A stretch of DNA of 64,000 bases from Chromobacterium piscinae (GCF_021129175.1 NZ_JAJOHV010000058.1:62001-126000); one strand, 5' to 3'. Positions 28,216-37,627 are shown, counted from the stretch's first letter. Notes: a model not told the origin generated them from the sequence alone. Numbers and translations are program-made.

Positions 28216-29541
28216 TTATTCGCCGCGGATGATCTGATAAACCAGCGGCAGCTCGGACGGCGCGGCTTCGTCAACGCGGATGGCGGCCTTGACGCGGCGC
28301 GCCGCGTCTTCGAAGCTCGCCTCGTCGGCGGCGTGGATCATCATCAGCGGTGTGTCTTTGCCGATATTCTGGCCCAGTTCGACGAACTGCGACAGTCCTA
28401 CGCGGAAATCCAGCACGTCGGTGGCCAGACGGCGTCCGCCGCCCAACGCGCACACCGCCATGCCGATGCCGCGGGTGTCCATCGCGCCGACGTAGCCTGA
28501 GCGGTCGGCGTACACCGGGCGCACGATGGGCGCCGGCACCAGATGGCGGTCGTAGTTTTCCATGAAGTCGGCCGGACCGCCCAGCGCGGTCACCATGCGC
28601 CCGAAAATCTCTGCGGCGCGGCCGGAATCCAGACCTGCCTGCAGCTTGGCGCGGGCGTCGGCCTCGTCGCTGGCCAGCTTGCCGCCGATCAGCATCTGCG
28701 CGCATAGCGCCATCGTCACTTCGTGCAGGCGCGGATTGCGCTCGTCGCCCTTCAGGTAGCGCACCGCCTCGCGGGTTTCGATGCTGTTGCCGGCGGTGGA
28801 GGCCAGCGGCTGGCTCATTTCTGTGATCAGCGCGGTGGTGGCCACGCCGGCGCCGTTGCCCACCTTGACGATGCGCTCAGCCAACTCGATGGACTTCTGC
28901 ATCGTCGGCATGAAGGCGCCGCTGCCGGCCTTCACGTCCATCACCAGCACGTCGAGCCCCGCCGCCAGCTTCTTGGACAAGATGGACGCGGTGATCAATG
29001 CGATCGACTCAACCGTGGCGGTGACGTCGCGGGTGGCGTAGAAGCGGCGGTCGGCCGGCGCCAGGTCGGACGTCTGGCCGATGATGGCCACGCCGACGTC
29101 CTTCACCACCTTGCGGAACAGCTCCGGCTCCGGAAACGGGTTATAGCCGGGCACCGCGGACAGCTTGTCCAGCGTGCCGCCGGTGTGGCCCAGGCCACGG
29201 CCGGAAATCATCGGCACGAAGCCGCCGCAAGCGGCGACCATCGGCCCGAGCATCAGCGACACCACGTCGCCGACGCCGCCGGTGGAATGCTTGTCCACGA
29301 TGGGGCCCGGCAGGTTCAGATCTTTCCAGTGCATGCGGCGGCCGGAATCGCGCATCGCCAGCGCCAGGTGGACGTTCTCGTCCAGCTCCATGCCGTTGAA
29401 GTAGATGGCCATCGCCAAGGCGGCGATCTGGCTGTCGGCGACGCTGTTGTCGGTGATGCCGGCGACGAATTGCTGGATGTCCTGTTGCGACAAAGTCAGG
29501 TTGTCGCGTTTCTTGCGGATGATTTCCTGCGGCAAAAACAT
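28216..29541 (-). CDS. deoA: Thymidine phosphorylase
   Basis: Cleaves thymidine and deoxyuridine with phosphate. The 441-residue protein has the family features [22 protein letters not shown], the [15 protein letters not shown] phosphate loop, the [15 protein letters not shown] motif and VKAGSGAFM. The ATG at 29541 was chosen because AGGAG lies 7 bases upstream; an extension of 8 codons lacks one. It is preceded by a 110-base spacer after deoC containing a hairpin with 8-bp arms. Confidence 0.97.
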   Translation of the reverse strand: MFLPQEIIRKKRDNLTLSQQDIQQFVAGITDNSVADSQIAALAMAIYFNGMELDENVHLALAMRDSGRRMHWKDLNLPGPIVDKHSTGGVGDVVSLMLGPMVAACGGFVPMISGRGLGHTGGTLDKLSAVPGYNPFPEPELFRKVVKDVGVAIIGQTSDLAPADRRFYATRDVTATVESIALITASILSKKLAAGLDVLVMDVKAGSGAFMPTMQKSIELAERIVKVGNGAGVATTALITEMSQPLASTAGNSIETREAVRYLKGDERNPRLHEVTMALCAQMLIGGKLASDEADARAKLQAGLDSGRAAEIFGRMVTALGGPADFMENYDRHLVPAPIVRPVYADRSGYVGAMDTRGIGMAVCALGGGRRLATDVLDFRVGLSQFVELGQNIGKDTPLMMIHAADEASFEDAARRVKAAIRVDEAAPSELPLVYQIIRGE

Positions 29542-29560
29542 GGCATTCTCCTGCCTGAAA

Positions 29561-29592
29561 CCCATTGCGCTGAAACACGGAACGGCAATGGG
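29561..29592 (-). repeat. Inverted repeat (hairpin) between deoC and deoA
   Basis: Perfect 8-base arms (CCCATTGC / GCAATGGG) around a 16-base loop, about 20 bases before the deoA start and with no T run. It is probably an mRNA structure separating deoC from deoA expression. Confidence 0.4.
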
Positions 29593-29651
29593 CGGTGCGG
29601 CCGGGAAATCGCCCGGCCAGAGTGCGGTAACCCCGCGAATTCTTGAATGGA

Positions 29652-30419
29652 TCAGTAGCCGGAAGTCGGCTTGGCGACGCCGCCGGCGATCTCGATCTGC
29701 AGATTGGCCAACAGGCTAGACGCGCCGAAGCGGAAATGGCGGGCGCTTACCCAGCCCTCGCCCAGCAGGCGCGCGGCCAGAGCCAGATATTCGGCTGCCT
29801 CGGTGGCGCTCTTCACGCCGCCGGCGGCCTTGAAGCCGCATTCGCCGCCCAGCTCCTTGATCACGGCCAGCATGGTTTCGGCCGCCGCCAGCGTGGCGTT
29901 GACCGGCACCTTGCCGGTGGAGGTCTTGATGAAGTCCGCCCCGGCGCGGATGGAAATCTCGCTGGCGGCGCGGATCAGCGCCGCATCCCTCAGCTCGCCG
30001 CTCTCGATGATCACCTTCAGCAGCTTGCCGCCGCAGGCTTCCTTGCAGGCCTTGACCAGCTCGAAGCCGATGTCGCGGTTGCCGGCCATCAGCGCGCGGT
30101 ACGGGAACACAACGTCCACTTCGTCGGCGCCGTAGGCGATGGCGGCGCGGGTTTCAGCCACCGCGATCGAGATGTCGTCATTGCCGTGAGGGAAGTTGGT
30201 GACGGTGGCCACCTGCACTTCCGGACAACCCGCTTCGCGCAGCGTCTTCTTGGCGATGGGCACGAAGCGCGGGTACACGCATACCGCCGCCACGGTGCCG
30301 TCCGGGCTCTTGGCCTTGCGGCACAGCGCGGCCACCTTCTCGTCGGTGTCGTCATCGTTGAGGGTGGTCAGGTCCATCAAGGACAGCGCGCGGCGCGCGG
30401 CTTCAATCAGTGCAGACAT
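29652..30419 (-). CDS. deoC: Deoxyribose-phosphate aldolase
   Basis: Splits deoxyribose-5-phosphate to acetaldehyde and glyceraldehyde-3-phosphate. The 255-residue protein has the Schiff-base lysine in [15 protein letters not shown], the second active lysine in [14 protein letters not shown], and [14 protein letters not shown]. It is the first gene of the operon. The ATG at 30419 was chosen for [20 protein letters not shown]; upstream codons show no homology. A good sigma70 promoter lies about 70 bases upstream. Confidence 0.97.
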   Translation of the reverse strand: MSALIEAARRALSLMDLTTLNDDDTDEKVAALCRKAKSPDGTVAAVCVYPRFVPIAKKTLREAGCPEVQVATVTNFPHGNDDISIAVAETRAAIAYGADEVDVVFPYRALMAGNRDIGFELVKACKEACGGKLLKVIIESGELRDAALIRAASEISIRAGADFIKTSTGKVPVNATLAAAETMLAVIKELGGECGFKAAGGVKSATEAAEYLALAARLLGEGWVSARHFRFGASSLLANLQIEIAGGVAKPTSGY

Positions 30420-30490
30420 ATCGATCTCTCTCGTATGCGTCCAAAAGGCGCAAACCGCATGACGGCGGTTTACCCAGGGCAATGCCCACG

Positions 30491-30519
30491 ATTATGAAAA
30501 TTTCTTCACATGAAAGCAA
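30491..30519 (-). promoter_or_regulatory. Promoter of the deo operon
   Basis: Minus strand TTGCTT (30514-30519) and CATAAT (30491-30496) are 17 bases apart. A TGTGA half site with a poor second half (TTTCA) lies between them, so a CRP site is only weakly suggested. Confidence 0.55.
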
Positions 30520-30581
30520 ATTGCGAATCGATGCGACTTGCTTAAACGCAAACCGTCCGGCGCCGGCCACGCGCCCGCGCC

Positions 30582-30628
30582 AAAAGCGAAACCGGCCGCA
30601 ACGCCCGTCCCGCGGGCATTCCAGCCGG
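30582..30628 (-). terminator. Candidate terminator after relA
   Basis: Nested GC hairpins (outer CCGGC / GCCGG, inner GCCCG / CGGGC) are followed on the minus strand by an interrupted T tract (TTTCGCTTTT). Confidence 0.4.
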
Positions 30629-30643
30629 CTTCTCCGTTACCGC

Positions 30644-32848
30644 TCAGACCCGGCGCGCCTCCTGCACGCCGGACAGTTCCATCAGGCGCGACAGCACGCG
30701 GCTGATGTCCTGCACCTGGCGCACTTCCACCGTCAGCCGCAAGCGGCTCTTCAGGTCGCGCGACAGGGTATTGACGCCGATCAGGTTCAGCTTCTCGCGC
30801 GACAGCACGTCGGAGATGTCGCGCAGCAGGCCCGGCCGGTCCTGCGACATCACCTCGATGTCGATCGGGAACACGCTGTTCTTCTGTTCGCCCCACTCGG
30901 CGGCGATCAGCCGTTCCGGCACTTCCTGCGACAGTTTTTTCAAGGTCAGGCAGCTGCTGCGGTGGATGGAGATGCCGCGGCCCTTGGTAACGAAGCCCAT
31001 CACCTGGTCGGGCGGCGCCGGCTTGCAGCACTTGGCCAGCACCGTCATCAGATTGTCCACGCCCTCGATCAGCACGCCGCCGGCGTCATGGCCGCCCTTG
31101 CTGGCGCGGATCAGGCTTTCCGGCTGCACCTCCACCGCCGGCGGCGGCGCGAAGCTGGTGATCGCGTTGCTGACCGCGCGTATCGTCAGCTCGCCGTGCC
31201 CCAGCGCGCCGTAGACTTCGTCCAGCTTGTCGTAGCCCAGCTTTTCCGCCAGTTGCTGCAGATTGGGCTGGATATGCGGCCGCCGCGCCAGCTCGCGCTC
31301 GAACAGCGCCTTGCCGGTCTCGCGCACGGTGTCGGCGTTCTGCAGCCGGATGTACTGGCGGATCTTGGAGATGGCGCGGTGGCTCTTCACCCAGCCGTCG
31401 TGCAGCCAGTTGACCGACGGGCCACCTTCCTTGGCCACCAGCACTTCCACTCGCTGGCCGTTCTGCAGCGGCGTGGACAGCGGCACGATCTGCCCCTCCA
31501 CCTTGGCGCCGCGGCAACGGTTGCCCAGCCCGGAGTGGATGGCGTAGGCGAAATCGATCGGCGTCGCGCCCTGCGGCAGCGCCAACACCTTGCCCTGCGG
31601 CGTCAGCACGTAGATGGTGTCGGCGAACAGCTCGGTCTTGAACGCCTCGGCCAGGCCTTCGCGGTCGGACATTTCCTCGCGCCAATCCAGCAGCTGGCGC
31701 AGCCAGGAAATCTTTTCCTCGTAAGCCGCGTCGCCCTTGCCGCCTTCCTTGTAGCGCCAGTGAGCGGCGACGCCGAACTCAGCGTGCTCGTGCATCTCGA
31801 AGGTGCGGATCTGCACCTCCAGCGCCTTGTCCTCCGGACCGACCACCGCGGTGTGCAGGCTGCGGTAATTGTTGGCCTTGGGATGGGAGATGTAGTCGTC
31901 GAACTCGCCGCGGATCGGCTGCCACATGCCGTGGATGATGCCGAGCGCGGTGTAGCAATCCGGCAGTTTGTCCACCAGGATGCGTACCGCGCGGATGTCG
32001 TAAAGCTCGGTGAAATCGAGCTTTTTCTTTTTCATCTTCTTCCAGATGGAATAGATGTGCTTGGGCCGGCCGGCCACCTCGGCCCGGACCCCGGCCTTCT
32101 TCAACTCCTCGCGCAGGACGTCCAGCACCCGCTCGATGTAGTCGATGCGCTCCAGCCGGCGCTCGTCCAGCAGCTTGGCGATCTTCTTGTAGGTGTCCGG
32201 CTCGGTGTGCCTGAGGCCCAGATCCTCCAGCTCCCACTTGATCTGCCAGACGCCCAGGCGATTGGCCAGCGGCGCGAACAGCTCCAGCGTCTCGCCGGCG
32301 ATGCGGCGGCGCACCGCCTCGTCCGGCACGTTGGCCAGGTAGTGCATGGTCTGGGTGCGCCAGGCCAGCTTGATCAGCACCACGCGGATGTCCGCCACCA
32401 TCGCCAGCAGCATCTTGCGCATGGTCTCGGCCTGGCGCGCGCAGTCTTCCGGCGTGGCCATCCTGTCGATGCGGGCGAACTCGGTGATGCGACGCACGCC
32501 GCCGACGCCGTCCACCAGCATCGCCACAGTCGGGTTGAAGGCCTCGGCCAGCCAGGCCTGCCATTCCGGCTGGTAGTCCGGCGCCGAGAACAACAGCGTG
32601 GCGACGATGGCGTCGGGCAGCAGATTCAGATCGGCGACGACCGCGGCGGCGGCCACCGCGTGGGTGAACAAGTCTTCCCCGGTGGAAGGGACGGTCTTGC
32701 CGGCGTACAGCTCCCGCGCGGCGTGGAAGGCGCGCGCCAGCAGCGCGCCTTCCTCATGGGGAAAGACGGCGGACATGCGCTCCAGCCAGCGCGCCGGGTC
32801 GGCGGCGTCGGCCAGGGTATCGGCAACGGTGCGGACTACGGAAACCAT
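30644..32848 (-). CDS. relA: GTP pyrophosphokinase RelA (ppGpp synthetase)
   Basis: Ribosome-associated synthetase making (p)ppGpp on amino acid starvation. The 734-residue protein has an inactive hydrolase domain in which the HD-type metal motif is replaced by LLFSAPDY (near residue 85). A synthetase domain with RGEFDDYISHPKANNYRSLHT (about 311-333) carries the EXDD motif of RelA rather than the RXKD motif of SpoT. TGS (about 408-470), helical, zinc-finger-like and ACT (about 650-732) domains follow. A monofunctional synthetase implies a separate SpoT elsewhere. The ATG at 32848 is preceded only by a weak ribosome site. Confidence 0.95.
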   Translation of the reverse strand: MVSVVRTVADTLADAADPARWLERMSAVFPHEEGALLARAFHAARELYAGKTVPSTGEDLFTHAVAAAAVVADLNLLPDAIVATLLFSAPDYQPEWQAWLAEAFNPTVAMLVDGVGGVRRITEFARIDRMATPEDCARQAETMRKMLLAMVADIRVVLIKLAWRTQTMHYLANVPDEAVRRRIAGETLELFAPLANRLGVWQIKWELEDLGLRHTEPDTYKKIAKLLDERRLERIDYIERVLDVLREELKKAGVRAEVAGRPKHIYSIWKKMKKKKLDFTELYDIRAVRILVDKLPDCYTALGIIHGMWQPIRGEFDDYISHPKANNYRSLHTAVVGPEDKALEVQIRTFEMHEHAEFGVAAHWRYKEGGKGDAAYEEKISWLRQLLDWREEMSDREGLAEAFKTELFADTIYVLTPQGKVLALPQGATPIDFAYAIHSGLGNRCRGAKVEGQIVPLSTPLQNGQRVEVLVAKEGGPSVNWLHDGWVKSHRAISKIRQYIRLQNADTVRETGKALFERELARRPHIQPNLQQLAEKLGYDKLDEVYGALGHGELTIRAVSNAITSFAPPPAVEVQPESLIRASKGGHDAGGVLIEGVDNLMTVLAKCCKPAPPDQVMGFVTKGRGISIHRSSCLTLKKLSQEVPERLIAAEWGEQKNSVFPIDIEVMSQDRPGLLRDISDVLSREKLNLIGVNTLSRDLKSRLRLTVEVRQVQDISRVLSRLMELSGVQEARRV

Positions 32849-32944
32849 ATCAGTTCTATCTGGACGGACTCGCCGTCTCAAAACCGCGGCCGGGCGCGCC
32901 CAGCCAGCGGATTGGCCACGCGGACAGGGCTAGCCTGCCCTCTT

Positions 32945-33994
32945 TCAATCATGCGCCGCCAGCCTCAGCAGCAATCGGCGCACCGGCGCCGGCACGCCGG
33001 CGTCCACCGCCTGATCGATCTCCAGCCACTGGCCATCGGCCTCGGCGACTCCCGCCGCGGCCAGGCGGTCGATCCGGACCGGCTGCGGCGTGATGATCAG
33101 GCGAAAATGGGTGAATACATGCTCCAGCTCCGGCCAGGCGGGCAGCATGTCGCCATCGCCCCGGCCGTTCAGCCAGCCTTCCATATCGAGCGTGGTGCCG
33201 AACTCCGGCAGCGACAACAGCCCGCCCCAGATGCCGGTCGGCGGCCGGCGCTCAAGCCATACCTTGTTTTCGTGCCGCGCCAGCAGCATCGCCGTGTGGC
33301 GCGTCGGCACCGCCCTCTTCGGCCGCGGCGTAGGCAGCTCCCCAGTGCGGCCCTCGCGCGCCGCCGCGCAGCCGTCCGCCATAGGACAGGCGGCGCAGCC
33401 GGGCTTGCCGCGGCTGCATACCGTCGCGCCCAAGTCCATCAGGCCCTGCACATAGGGGCCGATGTCGGCGGCGTCGGCCGGCAGGATCTGCTCGGCCAGC
33501 GCCCACATCCGTTTCTCAATGGCCTTGTCGCCGGGAAAACCGTCTATGCCGAAGCAGCGCGCCAGCACGCGTTTGACATTGCCGTCCAGGATGGTTTCGC
33601 GCCTGCCGAAGGCGAAAGCCGAAATCGCCGCGGCGGTGGATCGTCCAACGCCCGGCAAGCGCTCCAATTGCTCGCGCTCGGCCGGAAACGCGCCGCCGAA
33701 CTCGTCCATCACCATCCGCGCCGCCTTGTGCAGATTGCGCGCGCGGCTGTAGTAGCCCAGGCCGCTCCACTGCGCCAGCACATCGTCCGCCGGCGCGGCG
33801 GCCAATGCCGCCACGTCCGGGAAACGGGCCAGGAAGCGCGGATAATAATCGAGCACGCTCTTCACTTGAGTCTGCTGCAGCATGATCTCCGACAGCCATA
33901 CCCGGTATGGGTCCTTCACTTGCCAGGGCAGGTCGTGGCGGCCGTGCCGCCGTTGCCAGGCCACCAGCCGGGAGGCGAAACTGCTGTGCAACAT
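32945..33994 (-). CDS. mutY: A/G-specific adenine glycosylase MutY
   Basis: Removes adenine mispaired with 8-oxoguanine. The 349-residue protein has catalytic E36 (LSEIMLQQTQV), the helix-hairpin-helix LPGVGRSTAAAI, catalytic D137 (ILDGNVKRV), the [4Fe-4S] cysteines C193, C200, C203 and C209, and a C-terminal NUDIX-like domain that reads 8-oxoG. The ATG at 33994 starts MLHSSFASRLVAWQRRHGR, the family N terminus. The same frame stays open far upstream through repeats of the neighbouring gene, which is an artefact of GC-rich sequence. Confidence 0.97.
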   Translation of the reverse strand: MLHSSFASRLVAWQRRHGRHDLPWQVKDPYRVWLSEIMLQQTQVKSVLDYYPRFLARFPDVAALAAAPADDVLAQWSGLGYYSRARNLHKAARMVMDEFGGAFPAEREQLERLPGVGRSTAAAISAFAFGRRETILDGNVKRVLARCFGIDGFPGDKAIEKRMWALAEQILPADAADIGPYVQGLMDLGATVCSRGKPGCAACPMADGCAAAREGRTGELPTPRPKRAVPTRHTAMLLARHENKVWLERRPPTGIWGGLLSLPEFGTTLDMEGWLNGRGDGDMLPAWPELEHVFTHFRLIITPQPVRIDRLAAAGVAEADGQWLEIDQAVDAGVPAPVRRLLLRLAAHD

Positions 33995-34120
33995 CGCAAT
34001 CCAATATCCAATCGAACCGGTTATGGTAGCGGAAAGCCGCAGCGTCACCAAGCAGGCGGCGGCCAAATACGTTAAAATTAAAGGATTACTTATTTTAGCT
34101 TGTCCATTCGAGGTCGTTTC

Positions 34121-36715
34121 ATGTCCAGTTTCCGCTCCCGCCAACGCGCCAGCCAGCGCCGCGATCAAACCAGCCGCGAACGCGCGGCCAACTCGCCGGC
34201 AGGCGGAAACCCGAGCGCCCCCGATCGGCAGCCTCAGGATGGCAAACCGCGCGCGCCCTACTCCGGCCAGCGTCCCGGCCCGGGCAAACCGGACTGGAAG
34301 CCCGGCCAGGAACAACGCCGTTTCGACAAGCGCCCTGACGACCGCGGCGAAGGCCAGCAAAAACGCTTCAACCGCGACGGCGACAAGCCGGCCTGGCAGC
34401 CCCGCCAGGACGACCGCCGCTTCGACAAGCGCCCTGACGGCCGCGGCGAAGGCCAGCAAAAGCGCTTCAACCGCGACGGCGACAAGCCCGCCTGGCAGCC
34501 GCGTCAGGACGACCGCCGTTTCGACAAGCGTTCGGACGAGCGCGGCGAAGGCCAGCAGAAACGTTTCAACCGCGACGGCGACAAGCCGGCCTGGCAGCCG
34601 CGCCAGGATGATCGCCGTTTCGACAAGCGCCAGCCGGAAGCCGGCCATGAGCGCCGCTACGACCGCGACCGCGGTCCGTCCAGCCGCAAGCCGCTGCCGG
34701 AAGGCGTGGAACGCGCTTCCGAATTCCGCCGCGACGGCGCGCCGCAGGACAAGCGCTACAGCCGCGACCGCGGCCCGTCCGGCCGCAAGCCGTTGCATAC
34801 CGAAGACGCCCCGCCGCGCGAATTCAAGCCGCGCGCAGAAGGCGACTTCCGCCGCGATGACAAGCCGCAGTGGCAAGCCCGCGAGGACCGCGCGCCCTAT
34901 GGCGACAACGGTCCGCGCAAGGTGTTCGCCAAGCGCGAGGACGACGAGCGCGACAACCGCTTCCGCCGCGACGACAAGCCGCAATGGCAACCGCGCGAAG
35001 ACCGCGGCCCGCGTCAGGACGGCGACGCGCCGCGCAAGCTGTTCTCCAAGCGCGAGGACGGCGAGCGCGACAACCGCTTCCGCCGCGACGACAAGCCGCA
35101 GTGGCAGCCGCGCGAAGACCGCGCCCCGCGCCAGGACGGCGACGCGCCGCGCAAACTGTTCTCCAAGCGCGAGGATGGCGAGCGCGACAACCGCTTCCGC
35201 CGCGACGACAAGCCGCAGTGGCAGCCGCGCGAAGACCGCGCCCCGCGCCAGGACGGCGACGCGCCGCGCAAGCTGTTCTCCAAGCGCGAGGACGGCGAGC
35301 GCGACAACCGCTCCCGCCGCGACGACAAGCCGCAGTGGCAGCCGCGCGAAGACCGCAACCCGCGCGGCGACAGGAACGAGCATCGTCCGCGCGGCTTTCA
35401 GACCTTCGGCGACACCCATCGCGTCGACCAGCCACGCCGCGCTTTCGAACAACGCCCGCATGACGGCGGCCACGGCCACGCTCCGGCCCCCCGCGCCGAA
35501 AACGTGATCACCAATCGCCTGGATAGCCGGCTGTCGCTGTTCGCCCCCTGCCCGCGCGGCCTGGAGCAGATCCTGGCCGACGAATTGCTGGCGCTGGGCG
35601 CCGGCGACATCGCGCCGACTGACGGCGGCGTGGCATTCGCCGGCGACGCGCGGCTGATGATGGCCGTCAACCTGCACAGCCGCACCGCCAGCCGCGTGCT
35701 GCTGCGCCTGGCCCATGGCGGCTACCACGCTGACCAGGACATCTACCGGCTGGCGATGAGCGTGGACTGGCCGCGCTGGTTCGACGTGTCGCGCACCATC
35801 AAGCTGAAGGCCGACGGCATCGCCGCTCGGGTCAAGAGCCTGGACTACATCGGCCTGACGGTGAAGGACGCTATCTGCGACCGCTTCCGCCAGACCCATC
35901 AGGGCCGCCCCAGTGTCGATACCCGCCACCCGGACGTCCGCGTCAACGTGTTCCTGACCGCCGACGAAGCGACCATCTATCTGGACACCAGCGGCGAGCC
36001 GCTGTTCAAGCGCGGCTGGCGCGAGGAAACCGGCGAGGCGCCGCTGCGCGAAAACCTGGCCGCCGGCATCCTGCTGCTGGCCGGCTATGACGGCAGCCAG
36101 CCGCTGCTGGACCCGATGTGCGGCAGCGGCACCTTCCTGGTGGAAGCCGCCGACATCGCGCTGAACCGCGCGCCGGGCCGCGCCCGCGGCTTCGGTTTCG
36201 AAGCGCTGTCCAGCTTCGATTCCGCCGCCTGGGAAAAGCTGCAGCTGGACGCGCGCAAGGCCGAGCAGCCTGCCGCTTCGCTGGCCATCCGCGGCTCCGA
36301 CCGCTCTCAGGCCATGATCAACATCGCCCGCGCCAACCTGGAGCGCGCCGGTCTGGCCGACCTGATCGAAGTCGCGGCCGCCGACGTGGCCGACACCCGT
36401 CCGCACGCCGAGCACGGCCTGATCGTCAGCAACCCGCCCTACGGCGTGCGGCTGGAAGAGCAGGACCAGCTGGCGGCCTGGTACCCGGAGCTGGGCGACT
36501 GGCTGAAGGCCCACTTCGCCGGCTGGACCGCCTGCCTGTTCAGCGGCGACCTGCGCCTGGGCAAGCTGATCCATCTGGCGCCGAAGCGCCGCACGCCGCT
36601 GTTCAACGGCTCGCTGCAATGCCGCCTGTTCGTCATCAATATGGTGGAAGGCAGCGCGCGCAAGCAGAAAGACACCGGCGACAGCGAAATCGAATCCGAA
36701 GGCGGCGAGCAATAA
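34121..36715 (+). CDS. THUMP-domain class I rRNA methyltransferase (RlmL N-half type) with a long repeat-rich N-terminal extension
   Basis: The C-terminal part (about residues 461-864) is a complete 23S rRNA guanine-N2 methyltransferase of the RlmL/YpsC type. It has NRLDSRLSLFAPCPRGLE at its start, a THUMP region, the AdoMet motif LLDPMCGSGTFLVEAADIAL and the catalytic NPPYG. It lacks the RlmK half of E. coli RlmL. Before it lie about 460 residues rich in Arg, Asp, Gln, Lys and Gly with no hydrophobic core. This extension includes three 33-residue repeats (bases 34313-34609, unit RRFDKRxDxRGEGQQKRFNR...) and about five 38-39-residue repeats (34850-35370, unit RRDDKPQWQPREDR...KREDGERDNRF). 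The ATG at 34121 has GAGG 7 bases upstream. The extension is probably disordered and RNA-binding. Divergent from mutY. Confidence 0.85.
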   Translation: MSSFRSRQRASQRRDQTSRERAANSPAGGNPSAPDRQPQDGKPRAPYSGQRPGPGKPDWKPGQEQRRFDKRPDDRGEGQQKRFNRDGDKPAWQPRQDDRRFDKRPDGRGEGQQKRFNRDGDKPAWQPRQDDRRFDKRSDERGEGQQKRFNRDGDKPAWQPRQDDRRFDKRQPEAGHERRYDRDRGPSSRKPLPEGVERASEFRRDGAPQDKRYSRDRGPSGRKPLHTEDAPPREFKPRAEGDFRRDDKPQWQAREDRAPYGDNGPRKVFAKREDDERDNRFRRDDKPQWQPREDRGPRQDGDAPRKLFSKREDGERDNRFRRDDKPQWQPREDRAPRQDGDAPRKLFSKREDGERDNRFRRDDKPQWQPREDRAPRQDGDAPRKLFSKREDGERDNRSRRDDKPQWQPREDRNPRGDRNEHRPRGFQTFGDTHRVDQPRRAFEQRPHDGGHGHAPAPRAENVITNRLDSRLSLFAPCPRGLEQILADELLALGAGDIAPTDGGVAFAGDARLMMAVNLHSRTASRVLLRLAHGGYHADQDIYRLAMSVDWPRWFDVSRTIKLKADGIAARVKSLDYIGLTVKDAICDRFRQTHQGRPSVDTRHPDVRVNVFLTADEATIYLDTSGEPLFKRGWREETGEAPLRENLAAGILLLAGYDGSQPLLDPMCGSGTFLVEAADIALNRAPGRARGFGFEALSSFDSAAWEKLQLDARKAEQPAASLAIRGSDRSQAMINIARANLERAGLADLIEVAAADVADTRPHAEHGLIVSNPPYGVRLEEQDQLAAWYPELGDWLKAHFAGWTACLFSGDLRLGKLIHLAPKRRTPLFNGSLQCRLFVINMVEGSARKQKDTGDSEIESEGGEQ
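34313..34609 (+). repeat. Three tandem 99-bp in-frame repeats
   Basis: Units start at 34313, 34412 and 34511, exactly 99 bases apart, with a partial fourth at 34610. They encode 33-residue units of the methyltransferase extension. Confidence 0.9.
34850..35370 (+). repeat. Tandem 117-bp in-frame repeats
   Basis: Units begin at 34850 (114 bp, diverged), 34964, 35081 and 35198, with a partial copy at 35315. The copies at 35081 and 35198 differ at only three positions by eye, so they are recent duplications. Confidence 0.9.
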
Positions 36716-36734
36716 GCGCCAACACTCCGGCAAC

Positions 36735-36767
36735 ATGCCGCCCCGCCTATGGCCGGGCGGCATTTTT
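36735..36767 (+). terminator. Intrinsic terminator after the methyltransferase gene
   Basis: Stem ATGCCGCC / GGGCGGCAT (extended inward by GCC / GGC) is followed by five T residues, 20 bases after the stop. Confidence 0.85.
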
Positions 36768-36881
36768 ACGGACGTTCGCCGCAAAAAAGCGCGAAAACGA
36801 TTAATTTCCAGTCGCATCCCCGCTCGCCGCCATTCGGCCGGCATGAGATAATTGCGGCCGAACCCACCCAAGCCTCAAACC

Positions 36882-37484
36882 ATGCAAACCTCGTTTCTGT
36901 CCGCCACCATCCTGCTGATCCTGATCACCGACCCGCTGGGCAATATCCCGTTGTTCATCTCCGCGCTGAAGCAAGTCAAGCCCGAGCGCCGCAAGCGCGT
37001 GGTCTACCGCGAATGCCTGATCGCCTTCCTGGTGCTGACCATCTTCATGCTGTTCGGCCGCAATTTCCTCGAACTGATGCACCTGACCGACGAATCGATG
37101 CGCATCGCCGGCGGCGTGATCCTGTTCCTGATCGCGATCAAGATGATCTTCCCCGGCGAAGGCAGCGTGTTCGGCGGCGACAAGCTACATGGCGAGCCTT
37201 TCATCGTGCCGATCGCCATTCCGCTGATCGCCGGCCCGTCGGCGATGGCCACCGTGCTCCTGCTGTCCACCCGTGAGCCGGGCCGGATGCTGGAATGGAT
37301 GGGCGCGCTGACCATCTGCATGCTGGTCACCACCGTGGTGTTCCTGTTTTCCGGCAAGCTGCAGAAGCTGCTGGGAGAGCAGGCCATCACCGCGCTGGAG
37401 CGGCTGATGGGTCTGGTGCTGACCGCCATCTCGGTGGAGATGCTGCTCAGCGGCTTCGCGTCCTATCTGAAGCAGCTGCACTGA
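36882..37484 (+). CDS. MarC family integral membrane protein
   Basis: Inner-membrane protein of the MarC/YhgN family, function unknown; early claims of a drug-resistance role were not upheld in E. coli. The 200-residue protein has six predicted membrane helices, the family motif ITDPLGNIPLFISALK near the N terminus, ESMRIAGGVILFLIAIKMIFP and FIVPIAIPLIAGPSAMATVLLL. The ATG at 36882 fits the family N terminus, although no good ribosome site is visible. It lies alone between two terminators or promoters. Confidence 0.9.
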   Translation: MQTSFLSATILLILITDPLGNIPLFISALKQVKPERRKRVVYRECLIAFLVLTIFMLFGRNFLELMHLTDESMRIAGGVILFLIAIKMIFPGEGSVFGGDKLHGEPFIVPIAIPLIAGPSAMATVLLLSTREPGRMLEWMGALTICMLVTTVVFLFSGKLQKLLGEQAITALERLMGLVLTAISVEMLLSGFASYLKQLH

Positions 37485-37512
37485 ATATTCAAATCAGATA
37501 CGGCATCAGGGT

Positions 37513-37529
37513 TATCCCCGATAGGGATA
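37513..37529. promoter_or_regulatory. Operator-like inverted repeat upstream of dctA
   Basis: TATCCC / GGGATA arms around 5 bases, about 100 bases before the dctA ATG. No regulator can be assigned. Confidence 0.3.
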
Positions 37530-37627
37530 TCGACAATGCTCCCGGCTGATGGCTGTTGTTAGCATCGGATGCAAATGGACCATCCAAGAGTCCGCGTCCG
37601 AAGCAACCAACGCCAGTCGGGAGAACC

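Noticed and set aside
26098-28500. Plus-strand frame of 800 codons over deoD-deoB-deoA
   Set aside because: Antisense shadow of three clearly conserved deo genes.
30496-30513. CRP site in the deoC promoter
   Set aside because: Only one half (TGTGA) matches; the second half is TTTCA, so the evidence is too weak to list.
30410-34075. Plus-strand frame of more than 1200 codons over relA and mutY
   Set aside because: Antisense shadow crossing two genes and two spacers, with His/Gln/Leu-rich composition typical of the reverse of GC-rich coding DNA.
34313-35370. Regular repeats that could suggest a CRISPR array
   Set aside because: Units are 99, 114 or 117 bases, contiguous without spacers, and in frame within a coding gene.
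34000-36871. A minus-strand open frame of more than 900 codons running from the mutY start through the methyltransferase gene
   Set aside because: It is antisense to a gene with clear catalytic motifs and repeats. GC-rich codon bias and the tandem repeats keep the opposite frame open, and the real mutY starts at 33994.
37550-37564. A sigma54-type GG...GC element upstream of dctA
   Set aside because: The spacing is nine bases, while sigma54 promoters need ten, and the surrounding bases fit poorly.
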